64,000 nt of DNA from Mucilaginibacter kameinonensis (GTDB lineage Bacteria; Bacteroidota; Bacteroidia; Sphingobacteriales; Sphingobacteriaceae): assembly GCF_003675385.1 (NCBI RefSeq), contig NZ_RCWZ01000005.1, forward strand, positions 682,001 through 746,000. The letters run 5' to 3'. Within the stretch, counting starts at the first letter, position 1. Every line of letters begins with the position of its first letter. A program made the translations under genes and the position numbers. Of this stretch, positions 17,579 to 24,943 are shown piece after piece. The notes under the pieces were generated by a model. It had not been told where the DNA came from. It did no database searches and was given only the letters and a program-made list of their open reading frames with translations.

Positions 17579-19666
17579 ATGCCTCCTAAAATTTTGTTAT
17601 TGCTGTTTATATTTTTCTTTCCGGCGGTAGTTTACAGTCAGATCTCTCCCGTACAGTTAAGGTTTGAAAACGGTCAGATAAAAAGTAGTTTTAAAAGCCC
17701 CAATGGCGAAAAAGGTTTTATACTGGATGCTGTTATACCCTCTACCAATCAAAGCCCTGCCCAATTACTGTCTTCAGATAGTACAGGAATGGTTGTCAGA
17801 AAGCACATTGAAAACTTTAAAAACAGCTGTGATTTAATCAGCACGGTAAAAAGGACAACCTACGGCTTACAATGGGATATTGAGATCACCGCGAAAGACA
17901 CTGATAGCTGGACAGCCCCTATCGAAACTTCATTACAATGGATGCGGCAAGATTCGGCGTTGTTTTGGACCACCTGGGCAGATAATCACACCGATCCCGA
18001 AACAAATACCTGGCATGATCCATTTACATCCGCGCATTTTCAGGACCTGGCATTAACATATGGCGGCCAAACACACCTTTCGCCTAATGCTTTTGTGATA
18101 CCTATTGCCAGCACTTTTTTTAATCAGGATAACATTGGGTTAAGTTTCCTCCAATCTCTGGATGATACCATCCTTGATCTGGAAATGCGTACCACCGCCG
18201 ATGGAAAAATAGCTTACCGTCATATTAACCATCGGATAAATTCAAAACACAGCATTCACATCCGTCATCAAATTGTTTTGCACGAAGCCGATTGGCGCGA
18301 TGGTATAGCCTGGATGGCAAAAACCTATAAAGCTTATTTTTTACCCGAGGAGCCAATAGTAAATAACATTGCCGGCTGTGCTGCATATTCATCATACGAA
18401 GGCGAATTAGACACCGCTAAATATCATAAAATGGCCTTTAGTTTAAATTGGAAGGCCTCGCTTGATTTTCCTTACATGGGTATGTTTATCCCCCCGGTTA
18501 AAAGCAAAGACGAAAAATGGGTAAAATACAAACAGAGAGGCGTGCAGGTGGATGATGGCTATACCACTATAAACCGGCTGAACAAATACTCGGAGCACTT
18601 AAATCAACTCGGCTTCCACACCATTAGCTATTTCAATGTAAATGAATTTGGCAATGGCATAGTTTACCCTTATAAAACCGCGGCTGTTGCTGGTGATTCG
18701 CTTTGGAAAAGCCCAAATAACTTTGTTTATACCAAGCTAAAACGGGCTTTTTTGAAGCCGGCAGGTTTGCTACCCGATTGGGACGACCGACCGATATTTT
18801 CAAACTGGGAGGATTGTATAGTACTCGATCCGGCTGATTCAGCATATAAGTCTTTTTTACTAAACCAGGCTTCGTTGCATATAAAAAACATTCCTGCCTC
18901 GTCGGGCATATGTATTGACAGGCTCGACTGGATGCGGTTTTATAACGCCAATGGCGACGACCATATCAGCATGATAGACCGCCAAAAAACACAATCGTTG
19001 TTAATATCCTGGAAAAATTTGATGGATCCCTTAAGCCGGGTCATGCATAACGCGCATAAAGTTATTTTTTGTAATCCGCTTGACCGGCGCATAGATCTAA
19101 TGGCACATATCGACGGCGTTTACGATGAGTTTGGTTACATGGCATCCAGCTTAAACCTCTGCGCGCAAATGGCATTTTTTAAACCGATCATAGCCTGGAC
19201 CGCGTCAAAAGAAAACCTGATGCCCGACCCCGATGCCTATTTTCAGCGTCATTTATACCTCGGCGCTTTCCTTACAGCCCCATATCCAGGCAATGATCAT
19301 TGCATAGAACCCGATGCATGGGCCGAAAAATATTACTTAGATTATGGCCCCCTGCTATCAGCAATAAAAGGGCGCGAGTGGCTTCTTGTCCCGCATATAG
19401 TACAAGTAATTAACGGACCGGCAAAGGCTAACGCTTTTAAAGCAAATGGCAAAGTGATTATACCGGTAGTGTTCGGCGGCAGTACAAGCAAAGTACCAGT
19501 TATGCTCAGGCTGCCGTTTGCTGAGTTAAACAAGAGAAAGCTTCAAATAAAAGTGTTATACCTCGGCGAAACTAAATGGAAGCTGCTCAAAAACGTAACA
19601 TATGCCCAAACCTTGAACTTAAATGTACCTGTGAAAAGAGGCTGCGGACTTATAAGTATTAATTAG
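17579..19666 (+). CDS. secreted TIM-barrel-like glycoside hydrolase candidate
   Basis: The 695-residue protein has a signal peptide (MPPKILLLLFIFFFPAVVYSQ), an N-terminal beta-rich region (about 22-240) and a central domain with barrel-like features. GIAWMAKTYKAYFLPE is followed by YMGMFIPP, FHTISYFNVNEFG, SGICIDRLDWMRF (Asp447 and Asp450) and GVYDEFGYM (Asp516, Glu517). The succession of strand-end acids resembles GH31/GH36-type barrels, but I cannot place it in a numbered family. It starts 91 bp after the phosphoesterase gene on the same strand, so co-transcription is possible. Substrate unknown. Confidence 0.6.
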   Translation: MPPKILLLLFIFFFPAVVYSQISPVQLRFENGQIKSSFKSPNGEKGFILDAVIPSTNQSPAQLLSSDSTGMVVRKHIENFKNSCDLISTVKRTTYGLQWDIEITAKDTDSWTAPIETSLQWMRQDSALFWTTWADNHTDPETNTWHDPFTSAHFQDLALTYGGQTHLSPNAFVIPIASTFFNQDNIGLSFLQSLDDTILDLEMRTTADGKIAYRHINHRINSKHSIHIRHQIVLHEADWRDGIAWMAKTYKAYFLPEEPIVNNIAGCAAYSSYEGELDTAKYHKMAFSLNWKASLDFPYMGMFIPPVKSKDEKWVKYKQRGVQVDDGYTTINRLNKYSEHLNQLGFHTISYFNVNEFGNGIVYPYKTAAVAGDSLWKSPNNFVYTKLKRAFLKPAGLLPDWDDRPIFSNWEDCIVLDPADSAYKSFLLNQASLHIKNIPASSGICIDRLDWMRFYNANGDDHISMIDRQKTQSLLISWKNLMDPLSRVMHNAHKVIFCNPLDRRIDLMAHIDGVYDEFGYMASSLNLCAQMAFFKPIIAWTASKENLMPDPDAYFQRHLYLGAFLTAPYPGNDHCIEPDAWAEKYYLDYGPLLSAIKGREWLLVPHIVQVINGPAKANAFKANGKVIIPVVFGGSTSKVPVMLRLPFAELNKRKLQIKVLYLGETKWKLLKNVTYAQTLNLNVPVKRGCGLISIN

Positions 19667-19694
19667 AATACCAAGCCTGGTGGCATTGGGGAAT

Positions 19695-20558
19695 TTACAC
19701 CAATGTGTTAAACTTTGATTTCAAATGATTTTGAGCTTGTTTCTGAAATTCATCAGGTGTTTGCCCGGTTTGCTTCTTAAAGAAACGGCTGAAATAAGGA
19801 CGGTCTGAAAAGCCCAGTTCAAATGAGATCTCTTTGATGGTTTGTTCACTATGAATGATAAGTCTTTTAGCTTCCAGTATTATCCTGTCGTGAATGATCT
19901 GGGTACCCGTTTTGTTCAGCTTATCTTTTAAGATCTGGTTCAATCTTTTTGAGCTCACGCCAAGCTTCCCGGCATAGAAATCGATATTACGAACTTCAAT
20001 ATAGTTACTTTCCAAAAGCATCAGAAATTCATAAACCCTTTTCTGGTGAATATCATGGCCGGTAAACTCTTGTTCCTTAACCTTGATCAGTTTTAATAAA
20101 AATACCCTGAGTAATGCTTTCAAAATAACTAACTCGGTGTTTGGTTTCTGGTATTCTTCCGTTAGCAAATTGTACACACCACTTAACCCATCAGCAGCCT
20201 CCCTATCCAACCTCAAACAGGAAAACTCACCCTGAACGTTGAATATCTTGAAGATATCCAACAAAAACTCCTTATCCTCATCGTCTATCAGTTCCCGTTT
20301 AAATGATAATAGTTCGCCGTTTTTACCTGCCTTATTTAGCTGATGTACGCGATATGGCGGTATCAGATAAATCCAATCGCCTTTTACATCAAAGTCTGCA
20401 GTGTTTAAAGCGTGTAAAGGATCTTCGTTTTTGAGCCAAACAATTTCAAAAAAATCTTTCCGGCCGGGATCGTTCAGATAGCTTGGCGGGCAATTGTTTA
20501 GATTTCTGATATAGATCATCGCGCTTTCGAGGCGTGTTTCCTGGGCTATTGGCGTCAT
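19695..20558 (-). CDS. AraC-family regulator, divergent from hxlBA
   Basis: The 287-residue protein has a cupin-like N-terminal sensor region (IVWLKNEDPLHALNTADF...YLIPPYRVHQLNKAG) and a C-terminal AraC/XylS pair of helix-turn-helices (GKLGVSSKRLNQILKDK and QTIKEISFELGFSDRPYFSRFFKKQTGQTPDEF). It diverges from hxlB with a 197-bp intergenic region containing two inverted 18-bp repeats, the expected form of an AraC operator. It is therefore the best candidate controller of the formaldehyde-fixation pair. The effector is unknown. Confidence 0.9.
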   Translation of the reverse strand: MTPIAQETRLESAMIYIRNLNNCPPSYLNDPGRKDFFEIVWLKNEDPLHALNTADFDVKGDWIYLIPPYRVHQLNKAGKNGELLSFKRELIDDEDKEFLLDIFKIFNVQGEFSCLRLDREAADGLSGVYNLLTEEYQKPNTELVILKALLRVFLLKLIKVKEQEFTGHDIHQKRVYEFLMLLESNYIEVRNIDFYAGKLGVSSKRLNQILKDKLNKTGTQIIHDRIILEAKRLIIHSEQTIKEISFELGFSDRPYFSRFFKKQTGQTPDEFQKQAQNHLKSKFNTLV

Positions 20559-20610
20559 GCCGTAAAGGTAAGGACTTCAAAAATAGTGTATTGGACGATC
20601 AGGTAATTAT

Positions 20611-20628
20611 GGTGGACTATTCGGAAAT
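20611..20628 (+). promoter_or_regulatory. operator half-site A (inverted repeat pair) in the AraC-hxlB intergenic region
   Basis: GGTGGACTATTCGGAAAT at 20611-20628 is matched at 16 of 18 positions by the reverse complement of 20671-20688 (GGTGGACTATCAGGAAAT). The pair faces inward with 42 bp between inner ends. Confidence 0.7.
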
Positions 20629-20670
20629 ACATCCGACAGATATGTCTATTTATGACTTTTAATTGAGGAA

Positions 20671-20688
20671 ATTTCCTGATAGTCCACC
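20671..20688 (-). promoter_or_regulatory. operator half-site B (inverted repeat pair) in the AraC-hxlB intergenic region
   Basis: This is the second copy of the 18-bp element, in reverse orientation. It ends 42 bp before the -7 element of hxlB, a position suited to activation. Confidence 0.7.
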
Positions 20689-20730
20689 CTATTAAGCTCA
20701 TTGTGTAACGATAACCTGTAATGGCCGGAA

Positions 20731-20738
20731 TAGATTTG
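20731..20738 (+). promoter_or_regulatory. -7 element of the hxlBA promoter
   Basis: TAGATTTG fits TAnnTTTG exactly. The start codon is 18-24 nt downstream. No convincing -33 TTG lies at the usual distance, which fits an activator-dependent promoter. Confidence 0.6.
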
Positions 20739-20755
20739 CTGCCGATTTAAAAAGG

Positions 20756-21352
20756 ATGCGAATGGATTTAATTGATCAAAAAAGCGAAGCAATAGCTAAG
20801 GATATTCAAAATAATCTGACACAGATACTTCAGGAACATACTGCCTTGTCCCAAAAGATGGATTTCAGTCCATTCATCAAACTCATTAACGATATCATTA
20901 AAGCGGATGCAATTTTTCTTATCGCTTCAGGTCGTTCGGGCTTCGCGATGCGGGCTATAGCCATGCGTTTAATGCACCTGGGCTTTCAAGTATATTTTGT
21001 TGGTGAAACCATAACGCCGGCTATAAAAGCGGGCGATGTCCTTTGGGCCGCATCTGGGTCGGGTACTACCGGGACTATCGTGAAAGCCGCTGAAAAAGCA
21101 AAACAGGTTGGTGCGAAAGTAATCGCTTTTACTACGAATGAAGCATCAACGCTGGCCAGACTCGCAAATACGCATATCCTCGTCCCGGCGGCGGAAAAGC
21201 AGGATCATGGTGGCAGCAAATCCATGCAGTACGCGGGGAGTCTTTTTGAGCAAGCCGTCCTTCTGATTGGTGACGCGATATTCATGGAACTCTGGAAAAT
21301 TAACGGCACTCCTGCCGAAGAACTATGGAAACGCCACGCGAACATGGAATAA
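20756..21352 (+). CDS. hxlB: 6-phospho-3-hexuloisomerase
   Basis: The 198-residue sugar-isomerase (SIS) domain protein matches PHI: ASGRSGFAMRAIAMRLMHLGF near 56-76, ETITPAIKAGDVLWAASGSGTTGTIV (phosphate-binding SGSG), KQDHGGSKSMQYAGSLFEQA and the C-terminal LWKRHANME. It converts D-arabino-3-hexulose 6-phosphate into fructose 6-phosphate, the second step of formaldehyde fixation. An AAGGA sequence 6 nt before the ATG at 20762 suggests translation may begin there rather than at 20756. It is 37 bp upstream of hxlA; the pair forms an operon with isomerase first. Confidence 0.92.
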   Translation: MRMDLIDQKSEAIAKDIQNNLTQILQEHTALSQKMDFSPFIKLINDIIKADAIFLIASGRSGFAMRAIAMRLMHLGFQVYFVGETITPAIKAGDVLWAASGSGTTGTIVKAAEKAKQVGAKVIAFTTNEASTLARLANTHILVPAAEKQDHGGSKSMQYAGSLFEQAVLLIGDAIFMELWKINGTPAEELWKRHANME

Positions 21353-21389
21353 TTATTAACCCATAAATAAATTTAAAACTCAAATAAAA

Positions 21390-22022
21390 ATGGCAAAATT
21401 ACAAGTAGCAATAGACTTATTGACCACAGAAGACGCATTGGCACTGGCCGCTAAAGTTGCCCCTTATGTAGATATTATAGAACTGGGTACTCCCCTAATC
21501 AAAAACATGGGCTCGGGCGTGATAACGGCAATGAAAAACGCACATCCCGACAAACTGGTGTTTGCAGACCTTAAAACAGCCGATGCCGGTGAACTTGAAG
21601 CGGATATTGCATTTAAAGCAGGTGCTGATTTAGTGACCGTTATGGGTGCCGCTGGAAACGCGACGATTATTGGTGCCGTTAAAGCCGCGAAAGCCCACGG
21701 CAAAGGTGTTGTGGTGGATACAATTGGTTATCCTGACCGAGTAAAACGTGCACGTGAAGTGACTGATCTTGGGGTTGATTTCGTGGAACTGCATGCCGGG
21801 CTGGATGAGCAATGGACAGCCGGTTACTCTATCCAGGTATTAATTGATGAAGCGGCAAGGGCCGGCGTTCCGGTTTCTATCGCGGGTGGTGTAAACCTGA
21901 GCAATGTTACCGAGGTTATTAAATCCGGTGCCCAGGTAGCTGTAGCAGGCGCCGCAATTTATGGAGCCGAAGATCCTGCCGCCGCCGCTAAGGCGCTTCG
22001 TGAAGCGGTTGACGCGGCCTAA
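21390..22022 (+). CDS. hxlA: 3-hexulose-6-phosphate synthase
   Basis: The 210-residue TIM-barrel enzyme of the orotidine-phosphate-decarboxylase suprafamily carries the DxKxxD motif as Asp60, Lys62 and Asp65 (FADLKTAD). It also has ELGTPLIKNMG, DTIGYPDRVKRAREV, ELHAGLDEQ and the phosphate-binding end VSIAGGVN...GAQVAVAGAAIYGAEDP. It condenses formaldehyde with ribulose 5-phosphate to give hexulose 6-phosphate. With hxlB this gives a complete ribulose-monophosphate shunt, more likely for formaldehyde detoxification than for growth on methanol, since no methanol dehydrogenase is near. A strong terminator follows. Confidence 0.95.
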   Translation: MAKLQVAIDLLTTEDALALAAKVAPYVDIIELGTPLIKNMGSGVITAMKNAHPDKLVFADLKTADAGELEADIAFKAGADLVTVMGAAGNATIIGAVKAAKAHGKGVVVDTIGYPDRVKRAREVTDLGVDFVELHAGLDEQWTAGYSIQVLIDEAARAGVPVSIAGGVNLSNVTEVIKSGAQVAVAGAAIYGAEDPAAAAKALREAVDAA

Positions 22023-22041
22023 ACGATTATCCTTATTAAAC

Positions 22042-22072
22042 AAAAAGCACACTATTTTGGTGTGCTTTTTTG
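22042..22072. terminator. intrinsic terminator after hxlA
   Basis: The perfect stem AAAAAGCACAC / GTGTGCTTTTT with a 7-nt loop has A/T flanks on both sides, so it can serve the convergent NmrA-like gene as well. Confidence 0.85.
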
Positions 22073-22105
22073 TTTGAGAACAGGAGACTCTCGCCGTAAA
22101 ACCCT

Positions 22106-22954
22106 TTAACCTAAACCAACTTGCTGATTATCCCAGGCGCGATTTTCTGCCGCGGTCCGGGCAAACTCCCGGAAATCTTTAGGTGCACGACCTAATGCTT
22201 CCTGAACGCCATTGGTAACACTGGCATTGCGACCATCCAGTACATTACCAAATAGATAGGCCATCAATTCAATAACTTCCTCAGGTAGCTGATAACCTTT
22301 CAACTCGGCGAGATAATCCTGTAACGGGATATCTATATAGGTAATCTGTTTGCCTGTCGCGGCTGCAATTTCCTGTACTGCTTCGGCAAAGGTGAGCAAG
22401 TTTGGGCCGGTAACTTCATATATCCGGTTTTGATGGCCAGTCTCGGTAAACGCCGCTACCACCACGTCGGCTATATCATCGGCATCAATAAAAGGCTCAC
22501 GTATGCCCCCAGTTGGTAGAGCTAACATGCCGCCCCCAATAAATTCAGCAAGATAACCTTCATTAAAATTCTGGTTGAACCAACTTGCCCTCACAATAGT
22601 GTATGGGATACCGCTTTGGATAACTACTTCCTCACAACGCTTAGCTTCGGGCTCGCCACGGCCAGATAACAATACCACTTTGCTAACACCGGCAGTTTCG
22701 GCTTCCGTTATAAATAATCTGATAGCCGCATCGGCGCCGGGAACGGCCAAATCAGGCTGAAACGATATATATACATCTGTTATCCCTTTAAGCGCGATGG
22801 GCCAGGTTTCCCGTTTTTCCCAGTCAAAGGCGGGCATCGCGTTACGTGAACCCCGGCGTACTTGTATGTTTAAATTTTCAAGGCGGCTAACAATACGGCT
22901 ACCGGTTTTTCCATTGGCACCCAGTACCAATATGTTTTTTTCATTGTTTTTCAT
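22106..22954 (-). CDS. NmrA-like NAD(P)-binding oxidoreductase (atypical SDR)
   Basis: The 282-residue Rossmann protein opens with the atypical-SDR cofactor motif LVLGANGKTGSRIV (about 10-23) and contains VVLLSGRGEPEAKRCEEVVIQSGIPYTIVRASWFNQNF, typical of NmrA/azoreductase-like reductases. No classical YxxxK catalytic pair is evident, as usual for this group. It may reduce quinones or act as a redox sensor. It is 65 bp downstream of the AraC gene at 23020 on the same strand, suggesting a two-gene transcript. Confidence 0.85.
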   Translation of the reverse strand: MKNNEKNILVLGANGKTGSRIVSRLENLNIQVRRGSRNAMPAFDWEKRETWPIALKGITDVYISFQPDLAVPGADAAIRLFITEAETAGVSKVVLLSGRGEPEAKRCEEVVIQSGIPYTIVRASWFNQNFNEGYLAEFIGGGMLALPTGGIREPFIDADDIADVVVAAFTETGHQNRIYEVTGPNLLTFAEAVQEIAAATGKQITYIDIPLQDYLAELKGYQLPEEVIELMAYLFGNVLDGRNASVTNGVQEALGRAPKDFREFARTAAENRAWDNQQVGLG

Positions 22955-23019
22955 AACTGTTGTTTTTTATCAAAACTATGGCAGCTATGAACCTGGAAAT
23001 AGAATAAAACCGTCAAATG

Positions 23020-23814
23020 TTAACCTGCAAGCGACGTGAAGTTTTCGGCCACATCATTAGCCTGTTTATAATATTGGCGTGGTGATAGACCTGCAAATTC
23101 TTTAAATGCGCGGATTAGGTGCGATTGATCCGAATAATAATTTTGATATGCTATATCGGCAAGTTTATCAAAATCGTTGCTGTTAAGTTGCTTTAATGAA
23201 GCCTGAAAACTACAGATCCTTGCAAACAGTTTTGGCGACAGGCCGATGTGCTGTTTAAACTTCCGTTCGAAAGTGCGTTCAGATAGGTATAGTTCTTTTT
23301 GAAGTTGCTGTATAGAGAGATTACCTTCTGATGTAAGGATCCGGTTAACAGCGTAGCCAATACCGGGTTCGCCCTCGCGTTTTCTGGCATTTAAATGAGC
23401 GAGCAGGTAATTACTGATCTGTTGTATTTTAACTTCTGCCGATGGCGCGTTTGCCAGTTGTTCGGCAAGCTTGTCCAATTCAAGGCAGGTATCAGTTAAC
23501 TCATGGGCATCCAGGCCAAAAACACGAAATAAGGCACTGGGTTGCAGGCAAACACCAACATTTTCAAAGTTTCCCTTTAAATGCATATCGGCGTGTTTGG
23601 TGGCCTGGCCAAACAAAAATGCAGAGGGTAATATTCTTTCGTCCTTACTAAAATAACCACTATTGTTATCCTGAAAGAGGATACCCGGACAACCATCGGC
23701 TATAATCCTGAACGAACGGGCATCACTTGCATCAACAACGTCGTCATTAATGGTATAATAATACCTTACAAAAGGCTTTAATACATCGGCAGGCAGGAAA
23801 GTATTCAGCTTCAT
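23020..23814 (-). CDS. AraC-family regulator
   Basis: The 264-residue protein has an N-terminal sensor of the type FLPADVLKPFVRYYYTINDD...DGCPGILFQDN, common in Bacteroidetes AraC proteins. The C-terminal AraC DNA-binding region is STEGNLSIQQLQKELYLSERTFERKFKQHIGLSPKLFARI followed by ADIAYQNYYSDQSHLIRAFKEFAGLSPRQYYKQ. It is probably co-transcribed with the NmrA-like gene it precedes and may control it; the effector is unknown. It diverges from the cytochrome c gene. Confidence 0.9.
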   Translation of the reverse strand: MKLNTFLPADVLKPFVRYYYTINDDVVDASDARSFRIIADGCPGILFQDNNSGYFSKDERILPSAFLFGQATKHADMHLKGNFENVGVCLQPSALFRVFGLDAHELTDTCLELDKLAEQLANAPSAEVKIQQISNYLLAHLNARKREGEPGIGYAVNRILTSEGNLSIQQLQKELYLSERTFERKFKQHIGLSPKLFARICSFQASLKQLNSNDFDKLADIAYQNYYSDQSHLIRAFKEFAGLSPRQYYKQANDVAENFTSLAG

Positions 23815-23944
23815 TTTTATAAAGTTATTTTGTTTTGATGATCTAAACCACTGGTTGTTACAAAACTACCAGGCCGAAAGTTGACGGATTTGTTCTATTT
23901 TAAAAATGCCGGTGTTTAAATTTTTGCTTCAAACAAAACATGAA

Positions 23945-24274
23945 ATGAAAACATTAAAAACACCCATAATTATTGCATTGATGTTTACACCATTAATGCC
24001 CTTCGCACAATCCAACCCAATCGCAGATGGTAAAACTCTTTTTCAAAAACGCTGTAAAATGTGCCATGGCAGAGATGGCACCCGGGGATTTCTTGGCGCC
24101 GCCAATTTACAGCTAAGTAAACTTGACGAGCAGGCCCTGGTGAACGTGATAACCAATGGGCGAAAGATAATGCCATCCTGGCGCACTACATTTACACCGG
24201 AGCAAATTGCTAAGATAGCTACTTACGTTAAAACGCTAAGGATTGAACAAACGAAGGTTGTTGCCGGGAGATAG
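23945..24274 (+). CDS. small exported c-type cytochrome
   Basis: From the ATG at 23945 the product is 109 residues with a signal peptide (MKTLKTPIIIALMFTPLMPFAQ). A single class-I cytochrome c domain follows: heme-binding Cys37, Cys40 and His41 in CKMCH, and Met76 (KIMPSW) as the probable sixth ligand. An upstream in-frame ATG at 23906 would put 13 polar residues before the signal and is less likely. It is a periplasmic electron carrier, possibly partner to an oxidoreductase elsewhere. Confidence 0.88.
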   Translation: MKTLKTPIIIALMFTPLMPFAQSNPIADGKTLFQKRCKMCHGRDGTRGFLGAANLQLSKLDEQALVNVITNGRKIMPSWRTTFTPEQIAKIATYVKTLRIEQTKVVAGR

Positions 24275-24532
24275 AAGTAATTTGAACAGATGAGTTTTTT
24301 ATAGATAGTGAACAGCCACTTGTTGGAATGCCGAACTCCTGATCCAATTATTAAGCTACCTTTAGTTCAAACAAGGACCTGTCTCACAATCAATTGATTA
24401 TTAGCTATATTATATAATTTCATCTATTTTAAATATTGTTAGGGTCACTCCTCCATCTCAACCACACAGCAATCACGATTCGAGGTTTTAAGCTTCTCCC
24501 GGGCACTTATTTTCATACCAGTTAATAAATGA

Positions 24533-24565
24533 TTTGCATGTTAATATTTAATTGCTTTACCTTTA
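24533..24565 (+). promoter_or_regulatory. promoter of the thiamin operon
   Basis: A -33 element TTTGC (24533-24537) and -7 element TACCTTTA (24558-24565) are separated by 20 nt (21 after the TTG), close to the Bacteroidetes consensus. Transcription would start just before the riboswitch. The stretch 24275-24532 shows nothing else. Confidence 0.6.
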
Positions 24566-24572
24566 TGCCAAC

Positions 24573-24645
24573 TTTAGGGGTGTCCTGACGGACTGAGATA
24601 ATACCCTTTGAACCTGATCCGGGTAATGCTGGCGAAGGGAAAAGT
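24573..24645 (+). ncRNA. TPP riboswitch (THI element)
   Basis: The segment contains the conserved THI-box features in order: GGGGTGTCCTG with GGACTGAGA (CTGAGA at 24593-24598), ACCCTTTGAACCTGATCC, GGGTAATGCTGGCGAAGGGAA. It lies about 80 nt upstream of thiS and should switch expression of the whole thiamin operon off when thiamin pyrophosphate binds, probably by sequestering the translation start or by termination. I see no clear terminator between it and thiS. Confidence 0.95.
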
Positions 24646-24723
24646 GACGACAATGCTATTCGTGTTGTTTTTCTTTCCTTGTACGGGTACATTCCTATTG
24701 TTGATTTTTTTTAATGCAACGTA

Positions 24724-24927
24724 ATGGAAGTAACCGTTAATCAACAACATTTTATTGTGCCTGATAATTGCAATGTGCAGGCTTTGCTCGTTGATGTTTT
24801 ACAGCATCCGCACCAGGGGCTTGCCATCGCAATCAACGAAGCTATTATTCCCAAAACCCAATGGGAAAGCTGCATGCTCAACGCAGGCGATAAAATCATC
24901 ATCATCAAAGCAACCCAGGGAGGATAA
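24724..24927 (+). CDS. thiS: sulfur carrier protein ThiS
   Basis: This 67-residue ubiquitin-fold protein ends in the diagnostic Gly-Gly (KATQGG), which ThiF adenylates and which then carries the sulfur as a thiocarboxylate for thiazole formation by ThiG. Length and the central NEAIIPKTQWESCMLNAGDKIIII pattern fit ThiS. It is the first gene of the riboswitch-controlled operon, 16 bp before thiC. Confidence 0.95.
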   Translation: MEVTVNQQHFIVPDNCNVQALLVDVLQHPHQGLAIAINEAIIPKTQWESCMLNAGDKIIIIKATQGG

Positions 24928-24943
24928 ACAACAAATAGCCTTT

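Noticed and set aside
24755..24943. Upstream extension of the thiC reading frame
   Set aside because: It overlaps thiS in another frame and has no ThiC-like residues; ATG 24944 gives the family-typical N-terminus.
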